NCBI GenBank assembly: GCA_017534745.1
Contig: JAFXVX010000003.1
Location: 103,420-167,419 of the forward strand
DNA: 64,000 bases
Direction: 5' to 3'
Source: Bacteroidales bacterium
Lineage (GTDB): Bacteria; Bacteroidota; Bacteroidia; Bacteroidales; UBA932
Shown: piece by piece, positions 43,726 to 52,869 of the stretch
Layout of the letters: every line of letters begins with the position of its first letter
How positions within the stretch are numbered: the stretch's first letter is position 1
Notes under the pieces: model-generated
The model's input: only the letters and a program-made list of their open reading frames with translations
Told to the model about the DNA's origin: nothing
Database searches by the model: none
Translations under genes and position numbers: made by a program

Positions 43726-44745
43726 TTATATAGTGAATAACCTGCCTGTCAGGTCGGAAAACAGTATTTTCTGGTTTACATTGGCCCCGACGAGCTTCGC
43801 CGCCCGGTCGAACCAGGCGAGAGCCATGCGGGGAAATTTCTTCGGGAGCTTCGCCGCCGCATCCTTGTAGAAGTCCATCTCGTCTTCAGGGATACGGGCT
43901 ATGCTCCCAAGCCCCTGCTGGAGGAGGAAAATCCGCCGCAGCGACTCCCCGGCCGCGCGGCAGAAGTTTTTCTGTTTCTCCCGCGAGGGGAGCGCCGCCA
44001 TCGCTTCGCCGGCTTCGATTGTGGCAGTAAGGTCGCGCTCCTCTATCGCGACGACAAGGTCGTGGAAGAGGTCGCTGAAGGCGTTGTAGTCCGGGCTGTT
44101 CTCCGGGTGCACTGCAAGGAAATCCTCCTCGGAGAGGGGAGGGATCCTCATGTGGAGGCAACGGGAGAATATCGTCGTCATCACAGCCTCCGGCGAGTGG
44201 GTGACGAGGAGGAAAAGAGTGCTCTCGGATGGCTCCTCGAGGCTCTTCAGTAGGGCGTTGGCAGCCTGCTGGTTCATCTTCTCGGGGAGATAGATGACCA
44301 CGCTGCGCCAGCCGCCCTGCACCGCCGAGAGCGAGAGGGCGTCTATGATGCCTCTCGACTCAGCGACGGAGATAATCCCCTGCTTGCCCTCAATGCCGAG
44401 GGCGGCGTCGAGGTCGCTTTCGCGGAACCACGGGTTCTCCTTCACGAGCTCCCGCCACTCTTCCATATATCTGGAAGATAAGTCTTTACCGGCGACAGGA
44501 AAGATGAAATGGATGTCCGGGTGTATCAATTTGCTGACCTTATTGCACTCGGGGCACGCGCCGCAGGAGTCGCCGCTTCTGCGGTCCTGGCAGTAGAGGT
44601 ACTGGAGGAAGGCGAGGGCAAGGGGGATGCCCCCGCCGCCGTCGTCCTCGTGGAACATGATGGCGTGGGGAATCCTGCCGGAATCGACCATCCCGGCGAG
44701 GGCCTCCACAAGGCCGTCACAACCCCTTATGTCAGCAAATCTCAT
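43726..44745 (-). CDS. holB: DNA polymerase III delta' subunit
   Basis: HolB is part of the clamp loader that places the sliding clamp on DNA. The 339-residue protein has the zinc module CGACPECNK after YCQDRRSGDSC, the block PEKMNQQAANALLKSLEEPSESTLFLLVTHSPEAVMTTIFSRCL typical of delta', and a clamp-loader C-terminal helical domain. As usual for delta', the P-loop is not intact. Its start overlaps the end of the polyprenyl synthase gene by 4 bp. Confidence 0.93.
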   Translation of the reverse strand: MRFADIRGCDGLVEALAGMVDSGRIPHAIMFHEDDGGGGIPLALAFLQYLYCQDRRSGDSCGACPECNKVSKLIHPDIHFIFPVAGKDLSSRYMEEWRELVKENPWFRESDLDAALGIEGKQGIISVAESRGIIDALSLSAVQGGWRSVVIYLPEKMNQQAANALLKSLEEPSESTLFLLVTHSPEAVMTTIFSRCLHMRIPPLSEEDFLAVHPENSPDYNAFSDLFHDLVVAIEERDLTATIEAGEAMAALPSREKQKNFCRAAGESLRRIFLLQQGLGSIARIPEDEMDFYKDAAAKLPKKFPRMALAWFDRAAKLVGANVNQKILFSDLTGRLFTI

Positions 44746-45713
44746 TTGTCCCGTCCTGCAAAATAATGGGCAAGGTCTGCAAGATACGATTTTTCTTCCG
44801 TTTCCGGAAGCGGAGAAAGGGCCAGGACTGCGCTTTCGACGTAGGAGGCCAACCTTTTTTCGGCGTATTCGATGCCCTTATTATCGATAACGAACGCCCT
44901 TACCGCCTCTTTATTATCCGGATTCTCGTCGATACCGCGTACGAGATCCCTTATCCGACCTTCTTCCGGAGAGTCTTGAAGGGCTCCGATAAGAGGCAGT
45001 GTAATCTTCTTCTCTGCGAGGTCGATCCCCGCCGGCTTACCGAGAGGGCCGCCGGAGTAATCCAGTATGTCGTCCTTAATCTGGAAGGCATAGCCAACTG
45101 CGGCTCCATATTGTGTAAGCGCCTCGACAAGGGGCTCTGGGGCGCCGACCGCGACCGCGGCCGACCGCGCCGCCGCCTCGAAGAGCGAGGCCGTCTTGCA
45201 ATAGATTATCCGGAGGTAATCCTCCTCGGTCGTGTCGCATCCGATCGCTTTCTCCATCTGGAGCATCTCGCCTGTCGAGAGGTTGGAGATGGTGTCCGCA
45301 AAAATCCGGATGAGGGCGCCCGGATCCTTTTTCGTTGAAAGGATGGCATCGACGGCCTTCGACAGCCAATAGTCGCCGAGGAGCACCGCCGGGCTGCCGC
45401 CAAGGAGTGAGAATACCGTCGGCGCGCCCCTTCTCTCAGGGCTTCCGTCCACGACGTCGTCGTGGAGGAGCGTGGCGTTGTGGAGAAGCTCCACCGTGGC
45501 CCCGACTTTGACAGCCTCCTCGTCGTCGCGGGCCCCGCAGGCTCCGGCTGAAAGCAGCGCGATCATCGGCCGCACCATCTTTCCGCCGCTCTGGAGCACG
45601 GATACGTTGATTGACTCCAGAAGCTGCACGTCACTGCTTAAAAGGGTGGACATCAATGTGTTCACCCTTTCAAGTCCCTGTTTAAGGAAATCTCTGACCG
45701 ATTGGGAATCCAC
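44742..45713 (-). CDS. Long-chain polyprenyl diphosphate synthase
   Basis: The 323-residue protein is an all-helical trans-prenyltransferase. The first aspartate-rich motif is LLHDDVVDGSPERRG (Asp85-Asp89) and the second is FQIKDDILDYSG. It probably makes an octaprenyl-class chain for menaquinone, which would feed MenA at 28323; the chain length cannot be read from the sequence. It overlaps holB by 4 bp and follows the outer-membrane protein gene with a single base between. Confidence 0.92.
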   Translation of the reverse strand: MDSQSVRDFLKQGLERVNTLMSTLLSSDVQLLESINVSVLQSGGKMVRPMIALLSAGACGARDDEEAVKVGATVELLHNATLLHDDVVDGSPERRGAPTVFSLLGGSPAVLLGDYWLSKAVDAILSTKKDPGALIRIFADTISNLSTGEMLQMEKAIGCDTTEEDYLRIIYCKTASLFEAAARSAAVAVGAPEPLVEALTQYGAAVGYAFQIKDDILDYSGGPLGKPAGIDLAEKKITLPLIGALQDSPEEGRIRDLVRGIDENPDNKEAVRAFVIDNKGIEYAEKRLASYVESAVLALSPLPETEEKSYLADLAHYFAGRDK

Positions 45714-45714
45714 T

Positions 45715-46410
45715 TTAGAAGAGGATTGCGAGCGAGATCTTCACGCCCTGGAAGTTTTTCTTATCCGTGAAGGCGTGCTTGATGTTGTAGGCGATGGCGT
45801 TGCCGGAGACACTGTCGGAGTCGGAGTCATAAAGGTTGCCGAAATTCCAGAACCACTGGGCCGAAAGCTGCATCCTCCAGAACTCGAAGCCGGCGCCGAG
45901 ACCGAGGCCGTATTCGAACCTCTTGAGGCCGTACTCCTTCCATGCGTTCTTGGCCTTTGCCGGAGTGTAATCTCCGAGGTCTTCGGATTTGATCTTTTCG
46001 ATCAGGTCGTTATTAACCGCATAACCGATGAAAGGCTCCACAAAAACGTAAGGGCGGAAGGCCATAAGGTCCGGGCCCCATTGGATGTTGACGGGAAGCT
46101 CAAGGTAGCCGAGCTTGTAGTCGAACTGGTGGACGAAGTCGTCGCCGAGCTCGATGTCGGAAAGTCTCGCGCCCTTGACCTGATACATCAGGGAAGGCTG
46201 GATTGCGAAGCCGATGCCGAGGTTGAACTTGGCGGTGATGCCTACATGATAAAGGGCTATGTGCTTCGGGCTGAAATTCTTGATATTGGTGCTCGAAGAC
46301 GTGAAGCCGCCCACGACACCATAATGGATGCCGTCGGCAAGCTTGAGGCCCTGCGCCGACGCCGGGACGATCACGGCGAGGGCGGCGAGGATAAGCAGGA
46401 ACTTTTTCAT
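45715..46410 (-). CDS. Outer-membrane beta-barrel protein (PorT/OmpW-like size)
   Basis: The 231-residue protein has a signal peptide (MKKFLLILAALAVIVPASAQ) and then barrel-like strands (GIHYGVVGGFTSSSTN, FNLGIGFAIQPSLMYQVKG, FEFWRMQLSAQWFWNFGNLY), ending in aliphatic-aromatic ILF as outer-membrane proteins often do. It fits the outer-membrane beta-barrel families common in Bacteroidetes. Its function is unknown. It lies between trxA (3-nt gap) and the polyprenyl synthase gene (1-nt gap). Confidence 0.82.
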   Translation of the reverse strand: MKKFLLILAALAVIVPASAQGLKLADGIHYGVVGGFTSSSTNIKNFSPKHIALYHVGITAKFNLGIGFAIQPSLMYQVKGARLSDIELGDDFVHQFDYKLGYLELPVNIQWGPDLMAFRPYVFVEPFIGYAVNNDLIEKIKSEDLGDYTPAKAKNAWKEYGLKRFEYGLGLGAGFEFWRMQLSAQWFWNFGNLYDSDSDSVSGNAIAYNIKHAFTDKKNFQGVKISLAILF

Positions 46411-46413
46411 GGC

Positions 46414-46728
46414 TTAGGCGAGTGAATTGACAATCGCAAGGAGTTCCTCCTTGGACTTGACGCCCACGCTCCTCTCGGCCATCTGGCCGTCCTTGAGGAA
46501 TATGAGGGTCGGGATGTTGCGGATGCCGAAGTTTGCGGCGATGTCCGGGCAGTCGTCGACGTTGCACTTGGCGACGGTGACTTTGCCGGCGAGCTCGTCG
46601 GCGAGTTCATCCACTATCGGGGAAAGCATCCTGCAGGGGCCGCACCAGGTGGCCCAGAAATCGATGATGACGAGTCCGCCACCAGCGGTTATTTCCGAGA
46701 AGTTATTCTCTGTGATGATCTTGAGCAT
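46414..46728 (-). CDS. trxA: Thioredoxin
   Basis: The 104-residue protein is a classical cytoplasmic thioredoxin with IDFWATWCGPCRML (Cys29 and Cys32), KCNVDDCPDIAANFGIRNIPTLIFLKDG and the cis-proline in NIPT. It carries no signal peptide, so it is a reductant for cytosolic enzymes. It is the first gene of a run through miaA and has its own -7 box 33 nt upstream. The longer in-frame ORF to 46764 covers the promoter region and is not accepted. Confidence 0.96.
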   Translation of the reverse strand: MLKIITENNFSEITAGGGLVIIDFWATWCGPCRMLSPIVDELADELAGKVTVAKCNVDDCPDIAANFGIRNIPTLIFLKDGQMAERSVGVKSKEELLAIVNSLA

Positions 46729-46761
46729 AGTTATTTGTGGGGGCTCTTGTGCCCCGCTTCG

Positions 46762-46769
46762 CAAAGATA
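46762..46769 (-). promoter_or_regulatory. -7 promoter box of the trxA operon
   Basis: The minus strand reads TATCTTTG, matching TAnnTTTG, 33 nt before the trxA start. It lies between the stop of the PG0541-type gene and trxA. Confidence 0.5.
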
Positions 46770-46779
46770 ATAAATTTTT

Positions 46780-47073
46780 CTAAAGGGCTTCTTCGATCGC
46801 CCAGGTGTAGGCTCTCAGTCCCAGGTCCTTGAAGTCGCGGTCTTTCTTGCGGAGAGCCTCCATGATGCCGGGGACGAGGTCGTCTTCGACGGCGGAGAGG
46901 ATGGCGTGGTTCTGTGTCGGCCAGGCGTGGTTGCCGAGGTGGGGCTCGCCGTCGACGCTGCCGCGTCCGCCAATTTCTTCCCAGACGGTGTATCCCCTCT
47001 GGCCCTCTGCCTCGAGCAGCTCCACAATCTCCTGATTGTAAGCCTGATTGTACGCTATAAATATCGCTTTCAT
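46780..47073 (-). CDS. PG0541-type transporter-associated protein, PII-like
   Basis: The 97-residue protein begins MKAIFIAYNQAYNQEIVELLE and ends AYTWAIEEAL. It resembles the small nitrogen-regulatory PII-like proteins found next to RND pumps in Bacteroidales, named after Porphyromonas PG0541. It would be cytoplasmic with a ferredoxin-like fold. It follows the RND pump gene by 6 nt and probably senses a ligand to modulate the pump; that role is inferred from genome context in the family. Confidence 0.78.
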   Translation of the reverse strand: MKAIFIAYNQAYNQEIVELLEAEGQRGYTVWEEIGGRGSVDGEPHLGNHAWPTQNHAILSAVEDDLVPGIMEALRKKDRDFKDLGLRAYTWAIEEAL

Positions 47074-47079
47074 AATGTT

Positions 47080-50000
47080 TTACGCTTTTGCGGCCGCCTT
47101 TGCGGCTTTCTTCGCTGCGCGCTTTTCGCGCATCTCGGTGAGGCCGCAGTAGAGGGTCGGGATGATGACGAGGGTGATGACCGTAGATATGGAAAGACCC
47201 CAGCAGACCACCATACCGAGCGAACGCCACATTTCGGAACCTTCGCCGCGGCCGAGGGCCATCGGGAGCATACCGAGGACGGTGGTGAGGGTCGTCATAA
47301 GGATAGGCCTCAGACGGCTCTTAGCGGCCGTCACCGAGGATTCCCTGATGCCTATGCCCCTTTCCTGGCAGAGGATGGTGTAGTCGATGAGCACGATACC
47401 GTTCTTGACGACTATACCGAGGAGGATGATGATACCGACCATACCCATGACGCCGAGGGCCGTCCCGGTCGTCCAGAGACCGAGGACGACGCCGACGAAG
47501 GCGAAGGGGATGGAGAACATGATGACGAACGGCCCGAGGAAGGACTCGAACTGTGAGGCCATCACCATATAGACGAGGATGATTATGAGGGCGACGAGAA
47601 GGAGCATGTCGGAGAACATGTCCTGCTGGTCCTCATAGTCGCCGCCGATGACGGGAGTAATCTCCGAAGGGATCTCCGTCTCGTCCATGATCTTCTGGCA
47701 TGCCGCAACGGCGTCGCTGAGGGCGTGGTCCCTCGAGACGATGCCGGTCACGGTGACGAGCCTGGAGCGGTTCTTCCTCTCGATCGTCGGAGGAACCTTC
47801 GACTCGACGACGTCGCCGAGTTCCTTCATCCTGACTCCTCGTCCAGCAGGGTTATAGACCATGATATTCTCGATGTCCTCGATGCTCGTCCTGAACTCGG
47901 GGGCGTAACGGACGCGGATGTTGTACTCGTCGCCGTCCTCGCGGAAGAACGAGCCCACGGAGCCGTTCATCGCCGCGCTGAATGCCGCGGCCGCGGTCGT
48001 GGAGGAGAGCCCGTTGAGGGCGAGTTTTTCGCGGTCGAAGTCCACCTGGTATTCAGGGGTGTACTGGTCGCGGCTGATGTTGACCTGGGTGAAGCTCGGG
48101 TCGGCGAACATCTTGTCCCTCAGGGTCTTTGCGACGCCCTCCGTGGTGTCGAAGTCGTAGCCGTAGACCTCGACGGTGACGGTCGTCGCGCCGCCCATTC
48201 CGCCGCCGCCTTCGGTGACGGTAGCCTTCCTGATTTCAGGGAAGGTGGCGAGGTCCTTACGGATGATGTCGGCAATTTCGAAGACCGACCTTTCGCGGTT
48301 CTCCATGCTGCCGAGGTTGACGTTCATGGATATGAGATAGGCGCCGTTGGCCTGCATCGATGCGAAGGCGTTGTCGGTGTCGGCCTGGCCGTAGCGGTAG
48401 TTGAGGACCTTGATTTCCGGCACGTCCGCCGCTATCTTGCGGTAGATCCTGTCGGCGACGTCGGCGGTCACGCTCTGGGCGGTACCGATAGGAAGCTCGA
48501 CGGTAATCGAGAGACGTCCCTGGTCCGCCTTCGGGAAGTACTCGGTCTTGATTCGGGGCCACAGCAGGGCCATCACAAGGACGAACACGGCAAGAGCGCT
48601 CGTGAGGACGATGACCTTGTGCTTCATGCACCAGGCTATAAACCGTCCGTAACCGTTCGAAAGCCAGTCGAGGAATTTGTTGACCGGCCCGAAGATGGCA
48701 AGGTGGAGCTTCCCTGTCTTCGGCTTGTTGGAAAGCATTATCGAGCAGAGCATCGGGACGAGGGTCAGCGCCGCCGTCGTGGAGACGATCATGATGATGC
48801 TTACTATCCAGCCGAGCTGCTTGAACATGATGCCTGCCATGCCGCTGATCATGGTCAGCGGGAGGAAGACGCAGAGCATCGTAAGGGTCGAAGCGATGAC
48901 GGAGATACCGACTTCGGCGGTGCCGTGGACGGCGGCCTCTTTCGGTTTTTCCCCTCTCTCAAGGTGAGTCGAGACGTTTTCGAGCACGACGATGGCGTCG
49001 TCAACGACCATACCTATTGCGATGGACAGCGAGGACATCGAGATGATGTTGAGCGAGTTGTCCGTCACGAAAAGGTACATGAGGGACGCCAGGAGGGCGA
49101 TCGGGATCGACAGGATGACGATGATGGTGCCCCTCCACCTTCCGAGGAAGAGGAACACGACAAGCATGACCACGAAGAAGGTGATCATGATCGTCTCCTT
49201 GAGGGAGTTGATCGTGTTAATGATGTTGGTCGAGGAGTCCATCACGACGGTGAACTTGATGTCCGACGGGATGGTCTTCTGGATCTCGAACATGTTCTTC
49301 TTGACCTGGCGGACGACCTCCACCGTGTTGGATCCGGACTGCTTCTGGATGATGACCAGGGCGCCGCGGGTTCCGTTGGTGTAGGATTCCTGCGACTTTT
49401 CCTCAAGGCCGTCGTTGACCGTCGCGACGTCCCTCAGATAGACGGCCTTGCCGGCAGAGTAGCCGACCACCAGGTCGAGTATCTCGGAAGGGTCGCTGAA
49501 CTCCTTCTTGACGCGGAGCGTGTAGGTCTCGCTTCCGATGTCGATGTTGCCGGAAGGGACGTTGCGGTTCTCCGCGGCGATTATCTGGGAGATGGTGCCG
49601 ATGGAAAGGTTATAGGCGCTGAGCTTGGTGGGGTCGCAATAGACCTGTATCTCCCTTTTCGGCGCGCCGACGACCGAGACGGTGCCGACGCCGGAGACAC
49701 GGGCGAGCGGGGTCGCCACCTTGTCGTCAAGAATCTTGTCGAGGGCGGGAACGCTCTGGTCCGCCGTCGCCGCCATCATCATGATCGGCATGTCGTCGAT
49801 GCTGAACTTGAAGATGATAGGGACGGATGCGCCGTCCGGCAGGATGCTGTTGACCCTGTCGAGCTTGTCGCGGACGTCGTTGGTAGCGACTTCGATGTCG
49901 GTGCCGTACTTGAATTCGAGGGTAAGGATCGAGATGTTCTCCTTGGACTGGGAACTGAGGTCCTTGAGGTCGGCGACGCCGTTGAGGGAGTTCTCAAGAA

Positions 50001-50196
50001 CCTTGGTAAGGTTGGTCTCGACATCCTCGGCGCTTGCTCCCGGGTAGGAGGACATGACCATGATGGTGTTCGACTCGATGTCCGGGAAGAAGTCGATCGG
50101 AAGCTTGACGAGAGAGTACACGCCAAGGATCGCGAACGCCAGGAAGAGCAGGAACGTCGTGACCGGATGGTTTACGGAAGTTCTGTAGATGCTCAT
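47080..50196 (-). CDS. RND-family efflux transporter, inner-membrane pump
   Basis: The 1038-residue pump has the usual 12 membrane helices and two large periplasmic loops. It starts MSIYRTSVNHPVTTFLLFL and includes the proton-relay acids in IAIGMVVDDAIVVLENV of the fourth helix. Substrates could be drugs, bile acids or metals. The residue pattern fits the hydrophobe/amphiphile group better than a heavy-metal pump, but this is inference. It overlaps the adaptor gene by 4 bp and completes a tripartite set with the adaptor and TolC-family protein. Confidence 0.96.
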   Translation of the reverse strand: MSIYRTSVNHPVTTFLLFLAFAILGVYSLVKLPIDFFPDIESNTIMVMSSYPGASAEDVETNLTKVLENSLNGVADLKDLSSQSKENISILTLEFKYGTDIEVATNDVRDKLDRVNSILPDGASVPIIFKFSIDDMPIMMMAATADQSVPALDKILDDKVATPLARVSGVGTVSVVGAPKREIQVYCDPTKLSAYNLSIGTISQIIAAENRNVPSGNIDIGSETYTLRVKKEFSDPSEILDLVVGYSAGKAVYLRDVATVNDGLEEKSQESYTNGTRGALVIIQKQSGSNTVEVVRQVKKNMFEIQKTIPSDIKFTVVMDSSTNIINTINSLKETIMITFFVVMLVVFLFLGRWRGTIIVILSIPIALLASLMYLFVTDNSLNIISMSSLSIAIGMVVDDAIVVLENVSTHLERGEKPKEAAVHGTAEVGISVIASTLTMLCVFLPLTMISGMAGIMFKQLGWIVSIIMIVSTTAALTLVPMLCSIMLSNKPKTGKLHLAIFGPVNKFLDWLSNGYGRFIAWCMKHKVIVLTSALAVFVLVMALLWPRIKTEYFPKADQGRLSITVELPIGTAQSVTADVADRIYRKIAADVPEIKVLNYRYGQADTDNAFASMQANGAYLISMNVNLGSMENRERSVFEIADIIRKDLATFPEIRKATVTEGGGGMGGATTVTVEVYGYDFDTTEGVAKTLRDKMFADPSFTQVNISRDQYTPEYQVDFDREKLALNGLSSTTAAAAFSAAMNGSVGSFFREDGDEYNIRVRYAPEFRTSIEDIENIMVYNPAGRGVRMKELGDVVESKVPPTIERKNRSRLVTVTGIVSRDHALSDAVAACQKIMDETEIPSEITPVIGGDYEDQQDMFSDMLLLVALIIILVYMVMASQFESFLGPFVIMFSIPFAFVGVVLGLWTTGTALGVMGMVGIIILLGIVVKNGIVLIDYTILCQERGIGIRESSVTAAKSRLRPILMTTLTTVLGMLPMALGRGEGSEMWRSLGMVVCWGLSISTVITLVIIPTLYCGLTEMREKRAAKKAAKAAAKA

Positions 50197-51239
50197 AGCA
50201 CGTTGACCTTTTTGCCGTCACGGAGGTTGACCTGTCCCTTGATGACCACGGTCGCTCCGTCGGGAACGCCCTCGCGGATTTCATACTCGTCGCCGATGTG
50301 GCGGCCGAGGGTCACGGGGACGAAGGACACGGTGTTGTCGTCGCCGTTGACTATATAGACGAAGCGCTGGCCGCTTCCTTCCTGCTTGACAATGCACTTG
50401 TCGGGGATGACGACGCTGTTGCGTTTGCCGAAGGTGACGGTCACGCGGGCGTACATTCCGGGACGGAGGGCCTTGTCGGTGTTCTGGACAAGGACCTCTG
50501 CGTTGAATGTGTGGGTCGCCGCGTCGATGGTCGGGTAGAGCCTGGAGACGCTGCCGGTGAAGGTCCTTCCGGGAAGGGCGTCGGCGGTCAGGCTGACCTT
50601 GTCGCCTTTCTTTACGAGAGTGTATTCACTTTCGGAAATGCCGACAAGAAGCTTCACGGGCACGACCTGCTGGATTGTGAACAGCGGCTGGGCCATCGTG
50701 TACATGTCGCCGCGGTCGTAGTTGCGCGCCGTCACGAATCCCGTGATCGGGGAACGGAGGACGGTGTTCTCCTCGAGGTTCTTGATGGTCGTCCTGCGCA
50801 CGTTGTAGGCGAGCTCGATGGCGTCGAGGTCGCTCTTGGCGACACCGCCCTTTTCATAGAGACTCTTTATGCGGCTTAGCTCGGTGGAGTCGTTGCGGAG
50901 CTGGAGCTTAGTCTGCTCAAGCTGGAGCCTGTCCATCTCGGCGAGGATCTGGCCACGATAGACGTAGCTGCCGACCTCGGTGTTGATCTTCTGGATGCGG
51001 CCTCCGGTCTGGGGGGCGATGTTGTTGACGGCGTAGGGCAGCACGGAGGTGGCATAGACATTCTCCTGAGGAACCTCGCGGGTCGCTGCGACGACGACCT
51101 CCACTGAGGCGGGAGTGTCGTCTTGCGGGGTCTCGAAGGTGAGGCCCACGTCGTTTTTCTTTTCCTTGTTGCCGAAGCTGGCGCACGAAATGGCGGCCAG
51201 GGCGGCCATCGCTGTGAATATATATCTTAAAGTCTTCAT
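50193..51239 (-). CDS. Efflux RND periplasmic adaptor, lipoprotein
   Basis: The 348-residue membrane fusion protein links the RND pump to the TolC-like channel. The N-terminus MKTLRYIFTAMAALAAISC gives a lipoprotein with Cys19. The biotinyl-lipoyl-like part, NIAPQTGGRIQKINTEVGSYVYRGQILAEMD, is followed by a helical hairpin and then NTVLRSPITGFVTARNYDRGDMYT. Its end overlaps the start of the pump gene (4 bp) and its start is 6 nt after the tolC-like gene. Confidence 0.95.
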   Translation of the reverse strand: MKTLRYIFTAMAALAAISCASFGNKEKKNDVGLTFETPQDDTPASVEVVVAATREVPQENVYATSVLPYAVNNIAPQTGGRIQKINTEVGSYVYRGQILAEMDRLQLEQTKLQLRNDSTELSRIKSLYEKGGVAKSDLDAIELAYNVRRTTIKNLEENTVLRSPITGFVTARNYDRGDMYTMAQPLFTIQQVVPVKLLVGISESEYTLVKKGDKVSLTADALPGRTFTGSVSRLYPTIDAATHTFNAEVLVQNTDKALRPGMYARVTVTFGKRNSVVIPDKCIVKQEGSGQRFVYIVNGDDNTVSFVPVTLGRHIGDEYEIREGVPDGATVVIKGQVNLRDGKKVNVL

Positions 51240-51245
51240 ATTCTG

Positions 51246-52784
51246 TTATTTATACGAGCCGTCGAGGTCGACTTTCCCCTGATCGTCGAGGAAGTCGCAG
51301 CCGATTGTCTGCTCCAGGCCGGTCTTCGCCGTTATGAAACTGTAGATCGCCTGCGAGACGCTGAGGCGGGCCTGCGTCAGGCCGAGCTGGGCGTTGTCGA
51401 GGTCGGTGAGCGTGCTGCGGCCGACGTCGTAGGACTTCGCCGCGATGTCGTAGGCCTTCTCGGCCGAGTCGAGGGCGTCCTTTGCGGCGTTGTAGGTCCG
51501 CATCGCCGTCTCCATGGACTGTACGCTCTGCTTGACCGCTATGCGCAGTTGGCGCTCGGTGTTCTTCTTCTGGAGGTCCAGCTCGGAGGCCTGGACCTTG
51601 GCCTGCTTGATGTCCCATATCCTCTTTGTCCCCGTGAAAATGGGGATACTGAGGGAAATCCCGACGAAGGAATACGGCGTCCACTGGTACTGCTTGAACT
51701 TGAAGTCATTGGCCATCGCGTTGTAGCTGTAGGAGAAGGTGGCCGAAAGGGTCGGAATGAATGCGAAGGAGTTGAGCCTCACCGCGGAGGCGAGCTGCGC
51801 CGCCTGGAGCTCGAGCTGACGCATCGCGGAGTTGCCTTCGAGCGAGACGGAGTCGGCCTGGTGGATGTCGTAGAACATCTTGTCGGCGTAGTCCTCGAGA
51901 CTGCCGGCGACGTCGATGTTCTCGTCGAGGTCCATTCCGATGACGGCTTTGAGCTGCCAGAGACCGAGGATTATCGAGGTCTCGGCGTTATAGACGTTGG
52001 GGATGGCGTTGGCGAAGGTGGTCTTCGCTCTAGCGAGGTCGAGCTCGGAGGCCTTCTGGACCTCGTATTTCTTCTCTATGAGCTGGAGGTTCTCCAGGGC
52101 GTTCTCATAGACGGACTTATAGACCTCGAAGACCTCCTTGGCGAGAAGTACGCCGTAGTAGGCGTTCTTGACGGAGGAGACCATCCCGAGGCGGGATTCG
52201 CGGGCCTTTTCTATCGCGAGCTCCACCTGCTGGCCGGAGATCTTGATGCTCTCCCAGAGCTGGGCGTTGACAAGGGGCATCGAGGCGGAGATACCGGCGC
52301 TCCAGGTGTTCCAGCGGCCGACCTCGAAGCCTTCGTTGGAGGAAGATGCCTGAGTCTCGGTCTCGGGGGCCACGTAGGGCACGAAGGGCACTCCGGTCCC
52401 CTGATAGAGCTGCTGGATGTAGTACATTATCGGCTCCATGATGCCGGAGAACATGCTGGACATGCCTCCGCCGCTTTCGCCGTCGTCACTGCCTCCCATG
52501 TACATAACCTGCTTCTTGATGGTCCTCTGGTAGGACCCGGTGGCGTTGATCTGGGGGAAGAGGGCGGCGTAGGTGCCTCTCTTTGCATACTTTAGGCGCT
52601 CAATCTCCTTGTCGGCCACTTTGACGGAGACGTTCTCGGAGAGGGCGATGCGGAGGGCATCGTCGAGGGTGAGGACGGTAGTGTCGCCGCGTGTGGACAG
52701 GGAGTCGGTCCTGTATTGCGCAGAGGCTGCGGCTGGAAGGAGCAGCAGCGCCGCAAGGACCGGGAGATATATTTTCAATTTCAT
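51246..52784 (-). CDS. TolC-family outer-membrane efflux protein
   Basis: The 512-residue protein is the outer-membrane channel of the efflux set. It has a signal peptide (MKLKIYLPVLAALLLLPAAASAQ), repeated long alpha-helical segments (for example EVYKSVYENALENLQLIEKKYEVQ and KTNTERQ-like helices) and a tail with LGLTQARLSVSQAIYSFITAKTGLEQTIG. ATG 52784 is chosen because the 13 residues upstream precede the signal peptide. It leads the operon; no local regulator gene such as TetR is present. Confidence 0.94.
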   Translation of the reverse strand: MKLKIYLPVLAALLLLPAAASAQYRTDSLSTRGDTTVLTLDDALRIALSENVSVKVADKEIERLKYAKRGTYAALFPQINATGSYQRTIKKQVMYMGGSDDGESGGGMSSMFSGIMEPIMYYIQQLYQGTGVPFVPYVAPETETQASSSNEGFEVGRWNTWSAGISASMPLVNAQLWESIKISGQQVELAIEKARESRLGMVSSVKNAYYGVLLAKEVFEVYKSVYENALENLQLIEKKYEVQKASELDLARAKTTFANAIPNVYNAETSIILGLWQLKAVIGMDLDENIDVAGSLEDYADKMFYDIHQADSVSLEGNSAMRQLELQAAQLASAVRLNSFAFIPTLSATFSYSYNAMANDFKFKQYQWTPYSFVGISLSIPIFTGTKRIWDIKQAKVQASELDLQKKNTERQLRIAVKQSVQSMETAMRTYNAAKDALDSAEKAYDIAAKSYDVGRSTLTDLDNAQLGLTQARLSVSQAIYSFITAKTGLEQTIGCDFLDDQGKVDLDGSYK

Positions 52785-52820
52785 ATTCACTTTCACTTCG
52801 TGATGGGCGCTCTTTGTATG

Positions 52821-52851
52821 CAAAAATCACGCCTTGCAGACGCGATTTTTG
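52821..52851 (-). terminator. Terminator of the pgk-lgt operon
   Basis: On the minus strand CAAAAATCGCG and CGTGATTTTTG form an 11-bp stem with one G-U pair around a 9-nt loop; the wobble shows that the minus-strand RNA is the one that folds. It lies just after the lgt stop and 37 nt before the tolC-like start. Confidence 0.7.
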
Positions 52852-52869
52852 GTGTATTTTTTAATTTTA

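Noticed and set aside
47725-50358. 877-codon open frame opposite the RND pump gene
   Set aside because: It is very long but composed mainly of Asp, Val, Arg and Gly, as expected from the reverse frame of biased codons; the pump on the minus strand explains the region.
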